Below, one piece after another: positions 33,731-45,755 of a DNA stretch of 64,000 bases. Position 1 is the first letter of the stretch; each line of letters starts with the position of its first letter. Source of the DNA: Eonycteris spelaea (lineage: Eukaryota > Chordata > Mammalia > Chiroptera > Pteropodidae); NCBI GenBank assembly GCA_003508835.1, contig PUFA01000003.1:13307501-13371500 (forward strand). Direction: 5' to 3'. The notes beneath the pieces are model-generated. The model was not told the origin of the DNA and made no database searches. It was given only the letters and a program-made list of their open reading frames with translations. Position numbers and translations under genes: made by a program.

Positions 33731-34640
33731 ATAAGAGAAGGTGAGGAATATGAGAAGGGAAGAAAAAATATTGATGAGCACAGAAGAGTTTGAATTTAAG
33801 TTATTTTAACTGGGTCAAGGTATTCTCTGTATATTTATAAGTCAAGCTTTGTATTTGTAGCTTTATGAGCACCATGCTTTGTGGCTGGGAGAGTTGAGTA
33901 TTCACTCTCTTCATTCTCATTGTGGCAGATCGCCCCTTATTTAAAGAGAGAATGGTTTGCAAACCATTGTTACTTTTGTACTAGAGAGACATTTAAAAGG
34001 CATAATGTAGAGAAAATGGGTTTGGACTGGATCTCCCCTCTTCTCTTTGGCTGCCAGCAGTGGGGAAAGAAAACAACAGTATTATAAATATGATTTTATT
34101 GTCTTGTTACTATTAGGAGAGTAGCACATTTGGTCTCCACACTTACCCAGATTGTTAGTAAATGAAAAAGAGAATCATTTAAGGTTGGGAGGAAATCCAA
34201 TCAACCCTGTCATTACAAAAACACATTACCTTTGTGCTATGATTGCATCAAACTCAAACACTGATTTAGCTAGAACATAGAAAAAAACTTTGGGCTGTGC
34301 TTTTATAGTTATGAAATATAGACATATTGAAAAAAATGTGTATGCTTCCATTGTGATTCAATATACCTTTATATTCCCATAGACCTTCCCCTATGTTTTC
34401 ATAGAACTGGAAGAAGCACTCAGTAAGAAATATAGAACCACTGAGTTGAACAAGGAAAACAAAATCAAAAGTTTCCTTCATCAATCTCAAAATCTATATG
34501 AAGCCATTTCCCATGTGATATGTGTTTCAATACTGTCACTTCCAAATCCATGTTCCTTACTTCCAATAAACCTAAACTAGAATCACTACTTCCAGTAAGC
34601 ATTCAAAAGAATGTTTGATATAGTTCATTATAGATGTTTT
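33731..34640. other. Unassigned sequence
   Basis: Nothing recognised. Frames at 33881-34087 (plus) and 34266-34490 (minus) are short and without features. Confidence 0.45.
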
Positions 34641-34765
34641 ATAGAAAGAGTTGTATGGCTCCTACTTAGTTTATACACCTGTTGAGTAGGAACATCTGTT
34701 TTCTGTACCTACCTTTTCCCAACAGTGCTAAGCATACAGCATATGCTCAGATGTCCTATGGAATT
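34641..34765 (+). repeat. Possible L2 3' end scrap, sense
   Basis: 'tgttttctgtacctacc', 'caacagtgctaagcatacag' and 'catatgctcag' recall the L2 tail ('cagcgcctagcacagtgcctggcacatagtaggtgctca'). Weak match. Confidence 0.35.
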
Positions 34766-34844
34766 AGTCTTGGGAATGAGATTTATGACCCCAGGGAGGG
34801 GAATCAGACAATGATTACAGGTTGCTCATCCAGAAAGTCTGGGC

Positions 34845-35030
34845 TCTGAGTTCTGATAATATAGCTCAAAGACACCTTCAGAACTTTGCCTCACTCTTTG
34901 TGCCTCAGTTGCCTTATCTTTTAATTAAGTTTAATGGGAGATGCCTCAGGTATTTTATAGAGCTTTAGTGAGGATCAAAAGCAACAATTATTATAAAAAC
35001 AGTTTGTAAGTATAAAGTGCTATAAAGAGG
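34845..35030 (+). repeat. MIR SINE, sense
   Basis: 'ctgggctctgagttctgata', 'gaactttgcctcactctttg', 'tgcctcagttgccttatct', 'gatgcctcaggtattttata', 'tgaggatcaaaag' and 'tttgtaagtataaagtgct' follow the MIR order from core to 3' part. An old tRNA-derived SINE, non-coding. Confidence 0.65.
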
Positions 35031-37539
35031 GAAGAGAATAAGAATAAGACACTAATGATAGAAGTCACAAGAAGAAAAATATATTATTAAAGAGAAATAA
35101 GAAAAGAAAGAATCTGAAAAGATGCATTTAAAATAATCAGTGAAAAAAAGCTAAGAATTATCAGAAGTGACTTTCATTTATAGCCAAATAGCTTTTAAAA
35201 TATTTGAAACGGAACACCATAAAGTTTTAAAGAACTGAATATAAAATGGCATTTGTCATTTCTATAGAAGAATCCACATTATACTAAGTTTCTCAAATCA
35301 TCATACACAGCAGAATGTGTGGGAGAAAGCAAAATCTGTTCTTCAATGACTGATCAGAAATTCTGCATTAGAAAAGCCCATTCAAAATGGGCTTATATCT
35401 ACTTCAGTGTCTTGAGGGATCCTGAATATCAAGGAGAGATTTATGAGCATAGTTGAATCTACTTTTGTATCCTTTGTGGAAATAAGCCTGTAAATCACTG
35501 CTAAAAAATCAACCAATATTGTCATAGAAAATAACTTTCTGCAGTTTAAAATTCTAATTATGTTATGAAGTTTTCTATATACTGAAATTTAATAATTAGT
35601 AGAACGAGAACTTCTGTTACAGTTTCATTAAAGATAGGCATTGTTTAACTTCTATGAATGCCTATCTAGTCTAATGTAGGGAAGACAGACTCTAAAACTA
35701 GTAAGTTTGCATATACTGGCTAAAAGAGTCAGATAGTAAACATCTCAAGTAGCCTTAGTAAGATATAAAAACTTAATAGAGTAACATAGAAAATCTGCAC
35801 AGACATAGATTACTTTTCCCTCTTCCTAAAAATAATTTTGTTATTGTTAAAAAACAATATGTAGAGCTTTTCTTTTCTACCATAATATAACATGGATCAG
35901 GAGATCATTTCAATAACTGGTGAGAATTAACATCACAAATTTATAGAGAATCAACTCCTTCAAATTACAGAAATGGCTAGCTCTGTCATATATTTGTACA
36001 GCTATAGTTAATGCTTATGCGAAAAATGATAAAAATACAAAGTATGAATTTTCAAAAATCACAGAGAACTGAGAATCTGTACAAGCATCTTTTAAAATCA
36101 TTTAGCTGGGCAAAGATGTTAACCCACAAAAGAGAGTGAAGTAAACAAGAATCAGGGTAAGAAATGATTTTAAGACCAAGAAAGAAACATTTGTTAGTAA
36201 TATTTATCCAAGGATTTCATCAAATCTTGAGTGAAAGATTTGACATTTATTAGTTGAAATCTGTTTATAAAAACATTTAAATGTGCATTTTAAAATGGTA
36301 AATTGTATGCTATGTGAATTATATATCAATTAATTTTATTAATGTATTATATATTGATATATAATATATAAATATAAATATATATTTAACTTATATATTT
36401 TAAATTGAGATATATGTAATTTACATAACAAAAGTATTTATATAAAGTTGTATAAATATTTTGTTTTTGTAATATGGGTGAACCTGTATTTATTTAATAA
36501 AATCTAAGATTTAAATAATTAATTATTATTATAAATATAATTTTGTCAACATAAAAATAAAATAATTTTCATTCTCAAAATAACTTTTAACCTCAAAGAA
36601 TCCTTCCAGTTATCTTTAGGTTATATGTATAAGCAAGGTAAGCCCCACTGCATTCAAAATTATGTAACAAGAGTAAACATTTCATATTCCTCCAAGAGAA
36701 AATAGTACCAGTATAAGGACTGTCAGTGTCTGGTTATACTGTACACATTTCACTAATATTAACCTAAGAATCCAGTTTAGTCTACTATAATTATCTTATT
36801 AAGACAAAGCACTGATCCCTAAAACACTAAGGATTTTCTATTTTTAGGAGCATTACCAATAAAATCCAAGATACTGATTAATGTGATCCTTATTCTTCCC
36901 ATAATATTTACCAGAAAAAAAATTGTAAGTGAAACATAGATAAAGAACAGATAGGTTGAGTCCCCTGGGTCCAGCTGAAATGCTTCTGCCCACAGGAACA
37001 CTATGTTTAAACTTAAAGATTCTATTTGTCTAAAGGAGTGTTTTCCTTATAGTCAGACAGTACTCTGACTCTATTTATAGCCTAAAGGAGATTAAATGTC
37101 CATAGTCAATAAGGAAAGTGAGCAGTCTCTTTTATTTTCAGGGTTGAGCAATGAAAAGAGGTTGATTAGAATAAGTACGATTCTTATAGTAAGGTGTTTT
37201 AACTTCTTGGCAGCATATGGCTGATAACCAATCCCTTTTTCATAGATCAGCGTGTTTCTTGGCTTCCTGGCAATCAAGTTATTCTATTTCTTCCTCTGTA
37301 TCTCTGAAAATATACTCTTTACTGTTAATCATCCTCTAATCATACTTTAAATATTGGAGTTTTCATAGATTAGAAACGCAGTCTTTTCTTTGTATTCCAT
37401 ACTATTTAGTATGATTTCAGCCATGGCCCTAGTGACCACATGCATGCTTGATCACCTCCAATGTTTTGCATCAGCCTAGATTGCTTCAGCATTTAAAGTT
37501 CTAGTATTGCCAAATGTCTGCTTAATATCTAACTAATTG
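35031..37539. other. Unassigned AT-rich sequence
   Basis: No gene supported. A 9-bp inverted repeat lies at 35374-35394 (aagcccatt, loop caa, aatgggctt). A strongly TA-rich tract spans about 36290-36560. The minus frames at 36819-37001 and 37092-37277 have no family features. Confidence 0.45.
36290..36560. repeat. TA-rich low-complexity tract
   Basis: Almost pure A/T with TATATA, AATATA and TTAATAAT units. This could be decayed (TA)n or simply extreme AT composition. Confidence 0.8.
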
Positions 37540-38115
37540 TGAACCTAGCTACCTCCAATCATATGTCAAAGCCATGGGAATCAATCTTGGCATCTTCCCA
37601 TTCATCTCAATACAATTTCACTTTGCCACATAAAATATTCTTAAAAATACCCATATCTTCTTGTCTCTACTACTACTTTGGATTAAGTTATCACTGGTCT
37701 CCCAATATTCACTCTTGGCCTTAAAGACCGACTCTACACTGCAGACTGAGTTATTTTGAAAGCACAAAATGTACACCTCCCCTGATTAAAACACTAAGTA
37801 AATTTTCATTGTCTTAACATACAGACCAAAATATTAGACCTTATTTACAAATCTCTGCATAGTCTAACCCTGCTTACCTCACCAGCTTTACCTTGAACAA
37901 CCCTTTCATTACTCCATGCTCTAACTATACTAGCTTTCTTCCTGGTCTTCAAATATTGTGTTCTTTTCTGCTTCAGGACCTTGGCTCAGTCTGTCCACTC
38001 TGCCTGGACTGATCTTCCACAGTCCTTCCTCACTTACTGAGTTAATTCCAAATCACTTTTTATGGTTCATCAAATTTCTTAAGGAAGCCTCTAGAGACAA
38101 GAGCAGATTCTCTTG
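37540..38115 (+). mobile_element. L2 LINE, sense (segment 1)
   Basis: C-terminal ORF2 and 3' region of L2. 'gggaatcaatcttggcatct', 'tcactggtctcccaatattc', 'cacctcccctgattaaaaca', 'aatctctgcatagtctaacc', 'ctgcttacctcaccagc' and 'tctgcctggactgatcttcc' match the L2 consensus in order (translated relics of 'tcctgactggtctccctgc', 'ctccctgcttaaaacc', 'ccctgcatgatctggcc', 'ctgcctggaacgctcttccc'). No open frame survives. It is interrupted by an LTR at 38116 and continues at 38466. Confidence 0.85.
38111..38115. repeat. Target-site duplication TCTTG (left)
   Basis: An exact copy occurs at 38461-38465, flanking the LTR. Five bases is the expected length for ERVL-MaLR integration. Confidence 0.85.
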
Positions 38116-38460
38116 TGTTTTAGTCCATTTGGGCTGATATAACAAAATACCACAATTTGGGGTTGCATATGGATAACAGAAATTGATTTCTCACCGTTCT
38201 GGAGGCTGAGAATAAGAGATGAGGGTGCCAATATAAATGGATTTGGGTAAAGCCTTGAAGACTGCCAACTTTCACTCTGTCCTCACTTGATGGAAGGGCA
38301 GGGTTTCTCTTGAACCTCTTCTATAAGGGCACTAATCCCATTTATGAGGAACCCACCTTTATGATTATCTACCATAGGCTCCAGCTCCTAATACCATTAC
38401 GTTGGGCATTGGTATTTCAACAAGAATTTTGAGGAGGACACAAATATATAAATCATAATA
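38116..38460 (-). mobile_element. MLT1-type ERVL-MaLR solo LTR, antisense, in L2
   Basis: Begins 'tgttttagtccatttgggct' and continues 'aacaaaataccacaatttgg', 'ttctcaccgttctggaggct', 'tataagggcactaatcccat' and 'ttgaggaggacacaaatata', which is an MLT1-type LTR (A-C range, from memory) read in reverse. It is about 345 bp and bounded by the perfect 5-bp duplication TCTTG. L2 sequence is continuous across the insertion, so the LTR landed in an existing L2. No internal retroviral sequence remains, consistent with LTR-LTR recombination. Confidence 0.9.
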
Positions 38461-38465
38461 TCTTG

Positions 38466-38665
38466 TTTACCTACTCATAGCACTCTATACTTGACTCCTT
38501 TGTATACTTATTACAATTATACGTAAGCAATTGCTCTATTAATACTCTTCTATGCTGGAATATAAACCATCTTGCTCACTGTTTTAACCTGAGGACTTTT
38601 TCTACTCTTGTATACCCAAAGCATGGCAAATACGGTCAATAAATACTTGTTGAGTTAATGATTAA
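38466..38665 (+). mobile_element. L2 LINE 3' end, sense (segment 2)
   Basis: Resumes the L2 after the LTR: 'tcatagcactctatacttga', 'tatgctggaatataaaccat', 'cccaaagcatggcaaatacg' and 'caataaatacttgttgagtt' parallel L2's 'catagcactta', 'agaatgtaagctc', 'cccagcgcctggcacatag' and 'caataaatatttgttgaa'. Ends at the usual L2 terminus. Confidence 0.85.
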
Positions 38666-40684
38666 AGAAACATGGAAAAATTTTCTTCCTTTAGAACATT
38701 TATAAAAAAATGTCAGTCCACCTTGCTATCTATGATACATTAAATGAATTATCATCAACAGCAAGAAATAACTGGTGACATTTTATAATCATCCCTTCAT
38801 CTAATCTCCTAAGAATTCTCTTAAGAATAAATCAAAAGCTGGTTACTGATTTATATATTTGCTCCTGCTCATGTATCTCTCAGCAATAATCCTATTTTCT
38901 AGGTTAAATCAAGGAATTTGCATTTAGGGAATCTCACTTCAGATAATTAGAAAATTGAGATAAGCATCCAAATACCTAATTCGTATATTTTTTTAAAAAG
39001 CAATTCCACTCTAACTTAGGAAATTTGTCTCAGGAGTGTCTAAGGCAGCAGCAAAAGGTCATAGATATGCCACAGCATCCAGTGCAATAGTAACCAAAGT
39101 CATTGAATATCACCCCGAAACTTTATTAACTCGGGTGTATTTTTCAGAAAGCCTCTAGGAGCAGGCAGATGGCATTCTCTTATTTGCACTATTCCACTGC
39201 AGAGAGCTAAAGTTTAAACTATCAGCTACCTGCCATTTCTGGAATTGCTACAGATAAAAACTCTTTGATGATTTCAGTTTTCTGCTGCTTGCTTGCAGGC
39301 TTACAGAGAATAATTGCTACCATAAGAAACACTACTGAAATTGACAATAAAGTGAATTTGGCTGGAAGTACATTGTAATTCTGTCCTATATTGGTGAGCT
39401 GCACTGCTGGGATGACTGTTTGTTTAAAACCAAAACACCAAACAAAGGCCTGGCTTTAATGAAAATGTAGAGAGAATCATCTTTGAGATATTTACACCTA
39501 AGACAATTGGAATTGTTTATTAGAAAGATAACATTAACTGCTTCCTCAAGTGGATTATTTGGGGAATGTGAACTGCTCCCAATATATTTAGACATTTTTG
39601 GAATGATATAGAAAAGACAAAAAGAAACAAGTATGTGAGGTGTTTTACGGAAAAGAAATAAATAGAAATATAGGTGCAGGAGGAAAGTAGGATAGTAATA
39701 TAGGAGAAAAAATAAAGTTGATATGAGAAATAAAAAAAAAATAAATTGAGAAAAGTTATCGAAAGAGAAATAGGGAAAAGGAAATAAAGAGAAGATCAAG
39801 GTATGAATGCATAATCAAAACAGCCAAATCCAAATGTTGCTATTTATTATAGTATTTCCTTCCTACATATCTATATACTTATCCTATTTTTCTGCTAGAT
39901 TATTTTAAAAATTATATATATAATTATATATGTGAAATAAATGTAGCATCATGACCAGGATAACCTCTTTCCCACTAGAAGCCATTATTAATGAGTAGTA
40001 AATTGTACTAATGAATGATTTAAGGCAAGAGGCAGAGAACAGTCTCTTTTGGAGAATTCCAGGATATTGTGTTGATCCACAAGGGTCAGTTGGAATCTTG
40101 CTAGATAAGGCTGATTCCTAGATCAATTCAAATAAAAATTTCATAAAAAGCTTTATTTCTTTTCCTGCCACTTAATTCTCTACAAGTTTACAGCTACTCC
40201 AATACACATACCATAACACACTCATATCCTACAGCGAGCAGCCAAAATCTTAAGGGAAAGGATCTAAAAAACAAAAGCAGTAAATTTTATTTTATCTGCA
40301 CTTACCAGTGTCTTTAGCTCCTGCTTATTGATATTAGATATTTGTGATATACAGGACCTGCCCATAAACAATAACATTTTTTATTAAATGGATCTGTGCT
40401 ATCACTGTAAGTTTGTGCCTCGGGTATTGACATTGGCCTTTCCAAAGGGCCTCAATAAATAAGGCACATACCAAAATTATTGCTATATTTATTAAGGAAG
40501 GAACAGCTGAAAGTGAAATGTTCTGAGAGGAATGGGAGATTGCTACAAGGAGAACAAAGAAATAAGATGTATTAGCAGATATCAATTTGAATATTTACTC
40601 TCAATATAACTAGGGAGTTAATAGGGCTCCCCAAATTATATTGAAATCCCACACTTTTTCTGTCACTTCTTAATGATCCTGTTC
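38666..40684. other. Unassigned sequence
   Basis: No gene supported. The 137-codon minus frame at 39386-39799 is the complement of an A/G-rich stretch, giving Phe/Leu/Tyr-rich translation, and is rejected. TA-rich DNA at about 39908-39932. Confidence 0.45.
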
Positions 40685-40850
40685 TACAATTATAATTAAT
40701 ATTTATTAAATAAGCTATATATAAGGTTTTCTAATAAGCACTTTCAAGTATATCACATATTTATTCTTCCCAACAGCTCCATGGAGGGTTAGTAATCCTA
40801 TTTTACAAAAGAGAAAAATTTAAGACTGAAATTAAATAATTGAATAAAGA
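40685..40850 (-). repeat. MIR SINE, antisense
   Basis: 'taatatttattaaataagct', 'aataagcactttcaagtata', 'ccaacagctccatggagggt' and 'cctattttacaaaagagaaa' match the antisense MIR order ('aacatttattgagc', 'agcgctttacatg', 'caacaaccctatgaggta', 'cccattttacagatgaggaa'). Confidence 0.68.
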
Positions 40851-41104
40851 ATAATAGCTATTGATGGTAAAGAATGACTTCTGAAATAGCCAGATGATAA
40901 GCACAGCAAATCCTCTCTCTAGAAAGCAGTAATAAAAATAAAATGATAAAATGAGTCAAAACAACAACCTCTGGATTCTAGACACTAAAATAGCATGACT
41001 CCAGAAGAATTTATCAAAAAAAAAAATTCTATAACCTTAGTAAGAAGAGAGAAGATCTGCTGTGTTTTAGCCTGAGAATGGTTGCATACCCAGCCCAGGT
41101 TCAT
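40851..41104. other. Unassigned sequence
   Basis: Short stretch before the L1. No family recognised; it may be outlying L1 sequence. Confidence 0.35.
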
Positions 41105-43364
41105 GATATCAAAATAAAATAAAAGGTAAGAACCAAATGATTATCTCAATAGATGTGGAAAAATAATTTGATGAAATTCAACAATCATTAACAATACAAA
41201 CTCTCAATAAACTAGTAATCAAAGAAAATTTTCTCAACCAAATAAAAAGACGTTTGCAAAATCCTTATAGCTAAAATTATGCTTAATGGTCCAAGATGAC
41301 TATTTCTCCTAAAATCAGTAACATGGCAAGAATTTTTATTCTCACCACTTTTATTTTACAGTGCATTGAACATTCCAACCAGTACGATCAGTCAACACAA
41401 TGCAACAAGATTAAAAAAAAAAAAAAGTGAAATTGTCTTTCTCCAAAGAGAATATAACCTTGTAGTGAGGAATTCTAAGGAATCCCTTCCCCTTAAAAAA
41501 CAAAGAAACAAAAAGAATAAATGAGTTCAATATGGATGCAGAATACAAGATCAATATTTAAAAAATCAATTCTTTCTATGTAACAGTAATGAACAATCCA
41601 AAAATAAAATTAAGAAAATAATTTAATTCAAAATAGCACCAAAAATAAAATACTTAGGATTAAATTTAAGAAGTAAAAAAGCAAGGCTTATATTCAGAAA
41701 ACTATAAAACTTTGCTGGGAGAAATTAAACAGGATCTAAATAAACAAAATGGCATTCTATGTTCATGGATTAGAAAACTCAAGAGCATTAAGATGGCAAT
41801 TCTTCCCAAACTGATCAAAAGATTCAGTGCAATCCCTATCAAAATCTCAGTAGACTTTTGTGCAGAAATTAGCTAACTAATCTAAATTTATATGAAAATG
41901 CAAAAGACACAAAATGCCCAAAGCAATTTTGAAGAAGATCAAATTTGGAAGACTATTTTTTACCTTAAAAGTGTATTACAAAACTACAGTAATCAACACA
42001 ATGTATTATTGGCATACCACATAAAGATTAATAGAGGAAAACTGAGACTCTAAAAATAATTGATTTTTGATAAAGTTGTCAAAGTAATTCTACAAGGAGG
42101 GTATAATCTTTTCAATTTATTGTGCTGAGAAAACTGGATATTCACATATGAAACAATGAACTTAGATCCTGCCTCACACCATATACAAATATTAACTCAA
42201 AATAGATTATAGACCTAAATATAAAAAGACTTAGTAAGATTATAAAACTTTTAGAAGACAACATGGGAGAAAGCCTTCACACCTTAGATTAAGTACAGTA
42301 ACAAAAGCAGGATTCGTAAAGGGAAAAAAAACAAATCGGACATCCTCAATATTAAGCACTTTGCACTTCAAATGTCACAACTAAGAAAATGAAGACAAGC
42401 CACATCACACGTTGAGAGAGCATATTCGCAAGTCATACATGTGATAAACAATTTTTAACTGGAATTTGAAAAGTAAAGAGCACTTGCAGCTCAGTAATAA
42501 GAATACAAATACCCAAATCTTTTTAAATGGTAAAAGATTTGAATAGAAATTTTTCCAAAGGACATATATGAATAATTAATAAAACATTAAAAGACATTCA
42601 ACATCATTTCTGATTTGGGAAATGAAAATTAAAACCACAATGAGATTGCCACTTCAAATCTCTTTAATGGCTATAACACAGATAATACATATTAGGGAGG
42701 ATGTAGAGAAACAAAATCACTCGTATATTACTAGTGGGAATGTAAAATGTTTCAGCCACAATGGAAAGCAAGTCAGAAGTTTTCAAAACGGCAAGTGACA
42801 ATTTAGCATACAATATTTTAGCAACCATTCCTATTCTAGGAATCTACCCAAGAAAATTGAATACAAATACATGTCCACACAAAACTTGTACATGCATGTT
42901 CATAGCAGTGTTATTCACAATAGCTAAAAAAAATGGAAATCACCCAAATATTTATCAATTAATGAGTAAACACTCATTAGGATTTTATTCAAAAATAAAA
43001 AGTAACAAACTACTAATGCATACTACAACATGCATAAACTTCAAATATGTTATACTAAATAAAAAAAAGCCAGATACAAAAGAACATATGCTATATGAAT
43101 ACATTTATATGAAATGTACAGAATATACAAATCCATAAGGACAAAAGGTAGATTATTGGTTGTCAGGAGCTGGGAATATAAATAAGACATAGTTTTGAAA
43201 AAATATAAGAGATCTGTTTAGGCTGATAAAAAATTTTATAAAACTGAATTGCAGCAATGGTTTCATAACTTTGTAAATTTATTAAAAGTTATGGAGTTGT
43301 ACGTATGCAATGAGTGACTCTTATGGTATATAATTTAGATTTAAACAAAATTGTTTTTTAAGAA
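41105..43364 (+). mobile_element. Old L1M-class LINE, ORF2 3' half and 3' UTR, sense
   Basis: Starts in the reverse-transcriptase region ('tgattatctcaatagatgtg' then 'gaaattcaacaatcat'), passes 'agcaccaaaaataaaatact', 'ttcatggattagaaaactc', 'cagtgcaatccctatcaaaa', 'cttagatcctgcctcacacc' and 'ctactagtgggaatgtaaaa'-like sequence (near 42730), then C-terminal ORF2 and a 3' UTR with 'gattattggttgtcaggagc'. The palm FADD box (near 41440) is unrecognisable. It is about 2.26 kb, 5'-truncated, riddled with stops, and older than the L1 at 9-11.7 kb. Confidence 0.92.
42761..43138 (+). pseudogene. L1 ORF2 C-terminal remnant frame
   Basis: The longest surviving frame in this L1, 125 codons. It contains IPILGIYPRKLN and CTCMFIAVLFTIAKK, matching the conserved ORF2p C-terminal blocks (compare LLGIYPKDY and MFIAALFTIAKT). 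The C-terminal third reads through the end of ORF2 into diverged sequence. No start, promoter or domain completeness, so not a gene. Confidence 0.85.
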
Positions 43365-43367
43365 GAG

Positions 43368-43602
43368 TAATAGCTACGATTTATTAGCTCCTTCATTTCA
43401 TGCAACAATATAAGTGCTTTAAACATTTTATTTAATCCCCAAATCTTCAGAAATGTTTATTATCATTCAGATAAGGAAACTGAAACTCAATGAATTGAAC
43501 TAACATGCTCTAGCTTTCTCAACCTGTAAATGAAAGAGTTAGAATTTGAAGCTACTTGTAAATTAAAACTCCATGACCTTAAGTACTATGTTATTATACT
43601 GC
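43368..43602 (-). repeat. MIR SINE, antisense, near full length
   Basis: 'taatagctacgatttattag', 'taagtgctttaaacatttta', 'tttaatccccaaatcttcag', 'cagataaggaaactgaaact' and 'agagttagaatttgaagc' then 'ctatgttattatactgc' track the full antisense MIR from 3' part to 5' box. At about 235 bp it is one of the better-preserved MIR copies here. Confidence 0.78.
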
Positions 43603-43690
43603 AGAAAGTTTCAGAATAACACCTTAGTGATGTCATATAATAGACCTAAGTGAAGTGCAATACTCTTTGTAATGTACCACAGTGTTACTC

Positions 43691-44079
43691 TGTAATGAGA
43701 TGAATGTTACCCCAAAATTCATATGTTGATGCCCTAACCCACAGTACTTCAGAATATGTTTGGAGACAGGAGTTTTACAGAAATGATTAAGCTAAAATGA
43801 GGTCTTCAATGTGGGCCCTAATCTAATCTGACTGCTGTCTTTTTAAAAAGAAGATTGAGACACACGGGGAGATTTCAGGGATATAAGAGAACAGAAAAAA
43901 GATCATGGGAAGTGACAGAAATGGAGTGGCCATCTGCAAGCCAAGGAGAGAGGCCTTAGAGAAGTTAGTGGCACATTAGTCTTGGATTTCCAAACTCTAG
44001 AACTCTGAGAATATTAATTCTTGCTGTTTAAGCCACCCAGTCTGTGGTATTTGGTTATGACAGCCCTAGAAAACTAATA
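43691..44079 (+). mobile_element. MLT1-type ERVL-MaLR solo LTR, sense
   Basis: 'ccccaaaattcatatgttga', 'tgccctaacccacagtac', 'agctaaaatgaggtcttcaa', 'gtgggccctaatctaatctg', 'agccaaggagagaggcctta', 'cttggatttccaaactctag' and 'tttaagccacccagtctgtg' follow an MLT1A-C-like LTR end to end. The flanks TACTC (43686-43690) and TACTC (44080-44084) form a perfect 5-bp target duplication. About 389 bp, starting TG and ending in a mutated CA. No internal region, so it is a solo LTR. Confidence 0.93.
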
Positions 44080-44084
44080 TACTC

Positions 44085-44639
44085 TCTGAGGCCATAATAT
44101 ATTGGGGTCCACAAGGTAGAATAAACATTAAACATTATTGAGTTAAAGATAATTGAGGGGATACTTTTTTACTGTCTTTCCTTTAAATACCCAATTTTTC
44201 TATTACATTGATAGAATTTAATTACCATTCATACAATTAATGTCTACTAAATTCTGAAAACTAAATATATTTTGAAGGCTTAAATTAATGGATTAGTGCG
44301 CAAATATTCAGAATACCTTATTTCTTGCATTTAGATGTAAGCATTTCTAAATTTTTATGCATTAGTTTATTTTCCTCACATCCCCTCTACTTTTTTTTTT
44401 TTTTTAACCATAGGATATTACTGGGTAATTTTGGTCTTGTGGTCTCAACAGCAACCCAAAGGGTTAACTGAGCATCCAGTGTACCTCCATTTAATTGTAG
44501 AACTTCGTACTTGAAAAAAATACATAAAAATCTCTAGAAACGCAGACTTGTGTGGGTGCGCACGCACACACACACAACTTAGTCCTTCCCTGTGTCTGTA
44601 TTGATTTCTCCTATAGACCTCATTTCATAATGTGCCCTA
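44085..44639. other. Unassigned sequence
   Basis: AT-rich with a T run at about 44391-44405 and a short CA tract near 44561-44575. No gene. Homeodomain-like ATTAAT cores are frequent, but so is A/T. Confidence 0.4.
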
Positions 44640-44960
44640 AAAATTAAATCATCTATTTAGTTCCAAAATGACCTAAGAATTTAATTGGATTTGCAGGCAG
44701 TAATTTATGTAATATTAATGGACACTTTTCAAAAGTAGCTAATTAACAGCTGACCTTTAATTTTCCTTTTAAAGAAAAGGAACTAAGCATAGTTTAAAAA
44801 AAAAAAAAAGGGAAATAAAAAACCTTTTCTCCCCTCCTAACAGTGGTGTAGATTTAATTAGAAGAAAGACAGCATCCATCAGGAACGTTTGGGGAACAGT
44901 GTGATACATTATGTATCTGATTACCTTATGCCCATAAAAACAGCTAAATAATTTAAATTC
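44640..44960. promoter_or_regulatory. Candidate conserved non-coding element
   Basis: Transposon-free sequence with a CTAATTA site (44739-44745) two bases from an E-box CAGCTG (44747-44752), 'tttaattgg' near 44690, 'aatattaatgg' near 44711 and 'tttaattag' near 44854. Homeodomain sites adjoining an E-box are common in developmental enhancers. No conservation data are available. Confidence 0.28.
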
Positions 44961-45755
44961 AATTCAATAAAAATGAATTTTCAATGGGAAATTTAGGAGT
45001 TGGATGATACAGTAAAAGCTTCTCATAACAGGAAGATTTTGTAAGATACTACTCTGAAAACTCAGAGTAAAAGATTACACTTATTTTCCCTTTTATGTAG
45101 CTAGATTTCTTGATTGTGTTGTTTACTTAATAGCCCTGAATAAATATATGCTACATTATGTAGATGCATTGTAAAAGGAAGTATATGAATTCAGCATTAT
45201 CATTACAGTTAAAATACAAAAACAGGGTTGTCTTCTCTGGGAGACCACCTTTCAAAAGTTTGATTCTGCCTTGCCCAATACCCTAACCACATGGGCCAAC
45301 CTTTCATTCAAACACTAAAGGTTAATGGCTTTGTTTTCCTTTGGGCCACAATCAGAATCTTGAGCCCCTCCTAGAATTGATTTTTCATGTTATGCAAAGT
45401 ATGTTGGTGGGCTTATATAATTCCCAGGTGGAAAGGGATTTGTCTCTGAAAAAAAGTACTGAAACCATCTTCACTAATTGGCCCCTTTGTTGGCAGGCTA
45501 AGCAGAGAGGCCAAGAACTAAATGTGCCATGAAAATTTAGCTACAACCTTCATCTAAAAGCTGTCCCTTTATGTCAACAACCAGCCTAGCTGGTCGTGGC
45601 CATGTGGGAGAACGACTCTCTCTGCTCCAATAGAATCTATTTTGTGGATTAAAAATACAGTTAGTTATCTGAAATGGTGCTTAATAATGGACCTACCTTA
45701 TTTTCTATATTCTTGCATTAAATAATTAGCCTAAACTAATTAAAAATTTATTTAG
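44961..45755. other. Unassigned sequence
   Basis: No gene or repeat recognised. The 63-codon frame at 45341-45532 has no features. Confidence 0.45.

Noticed and set aside
39386..39799. 137-codon minus-strand open frame
   Set aside because: Complement of an A/G-rich stretch that excludes stops on that strand; the translation is a run of Phe, Leu, Tyr and Ile with no domain structure.
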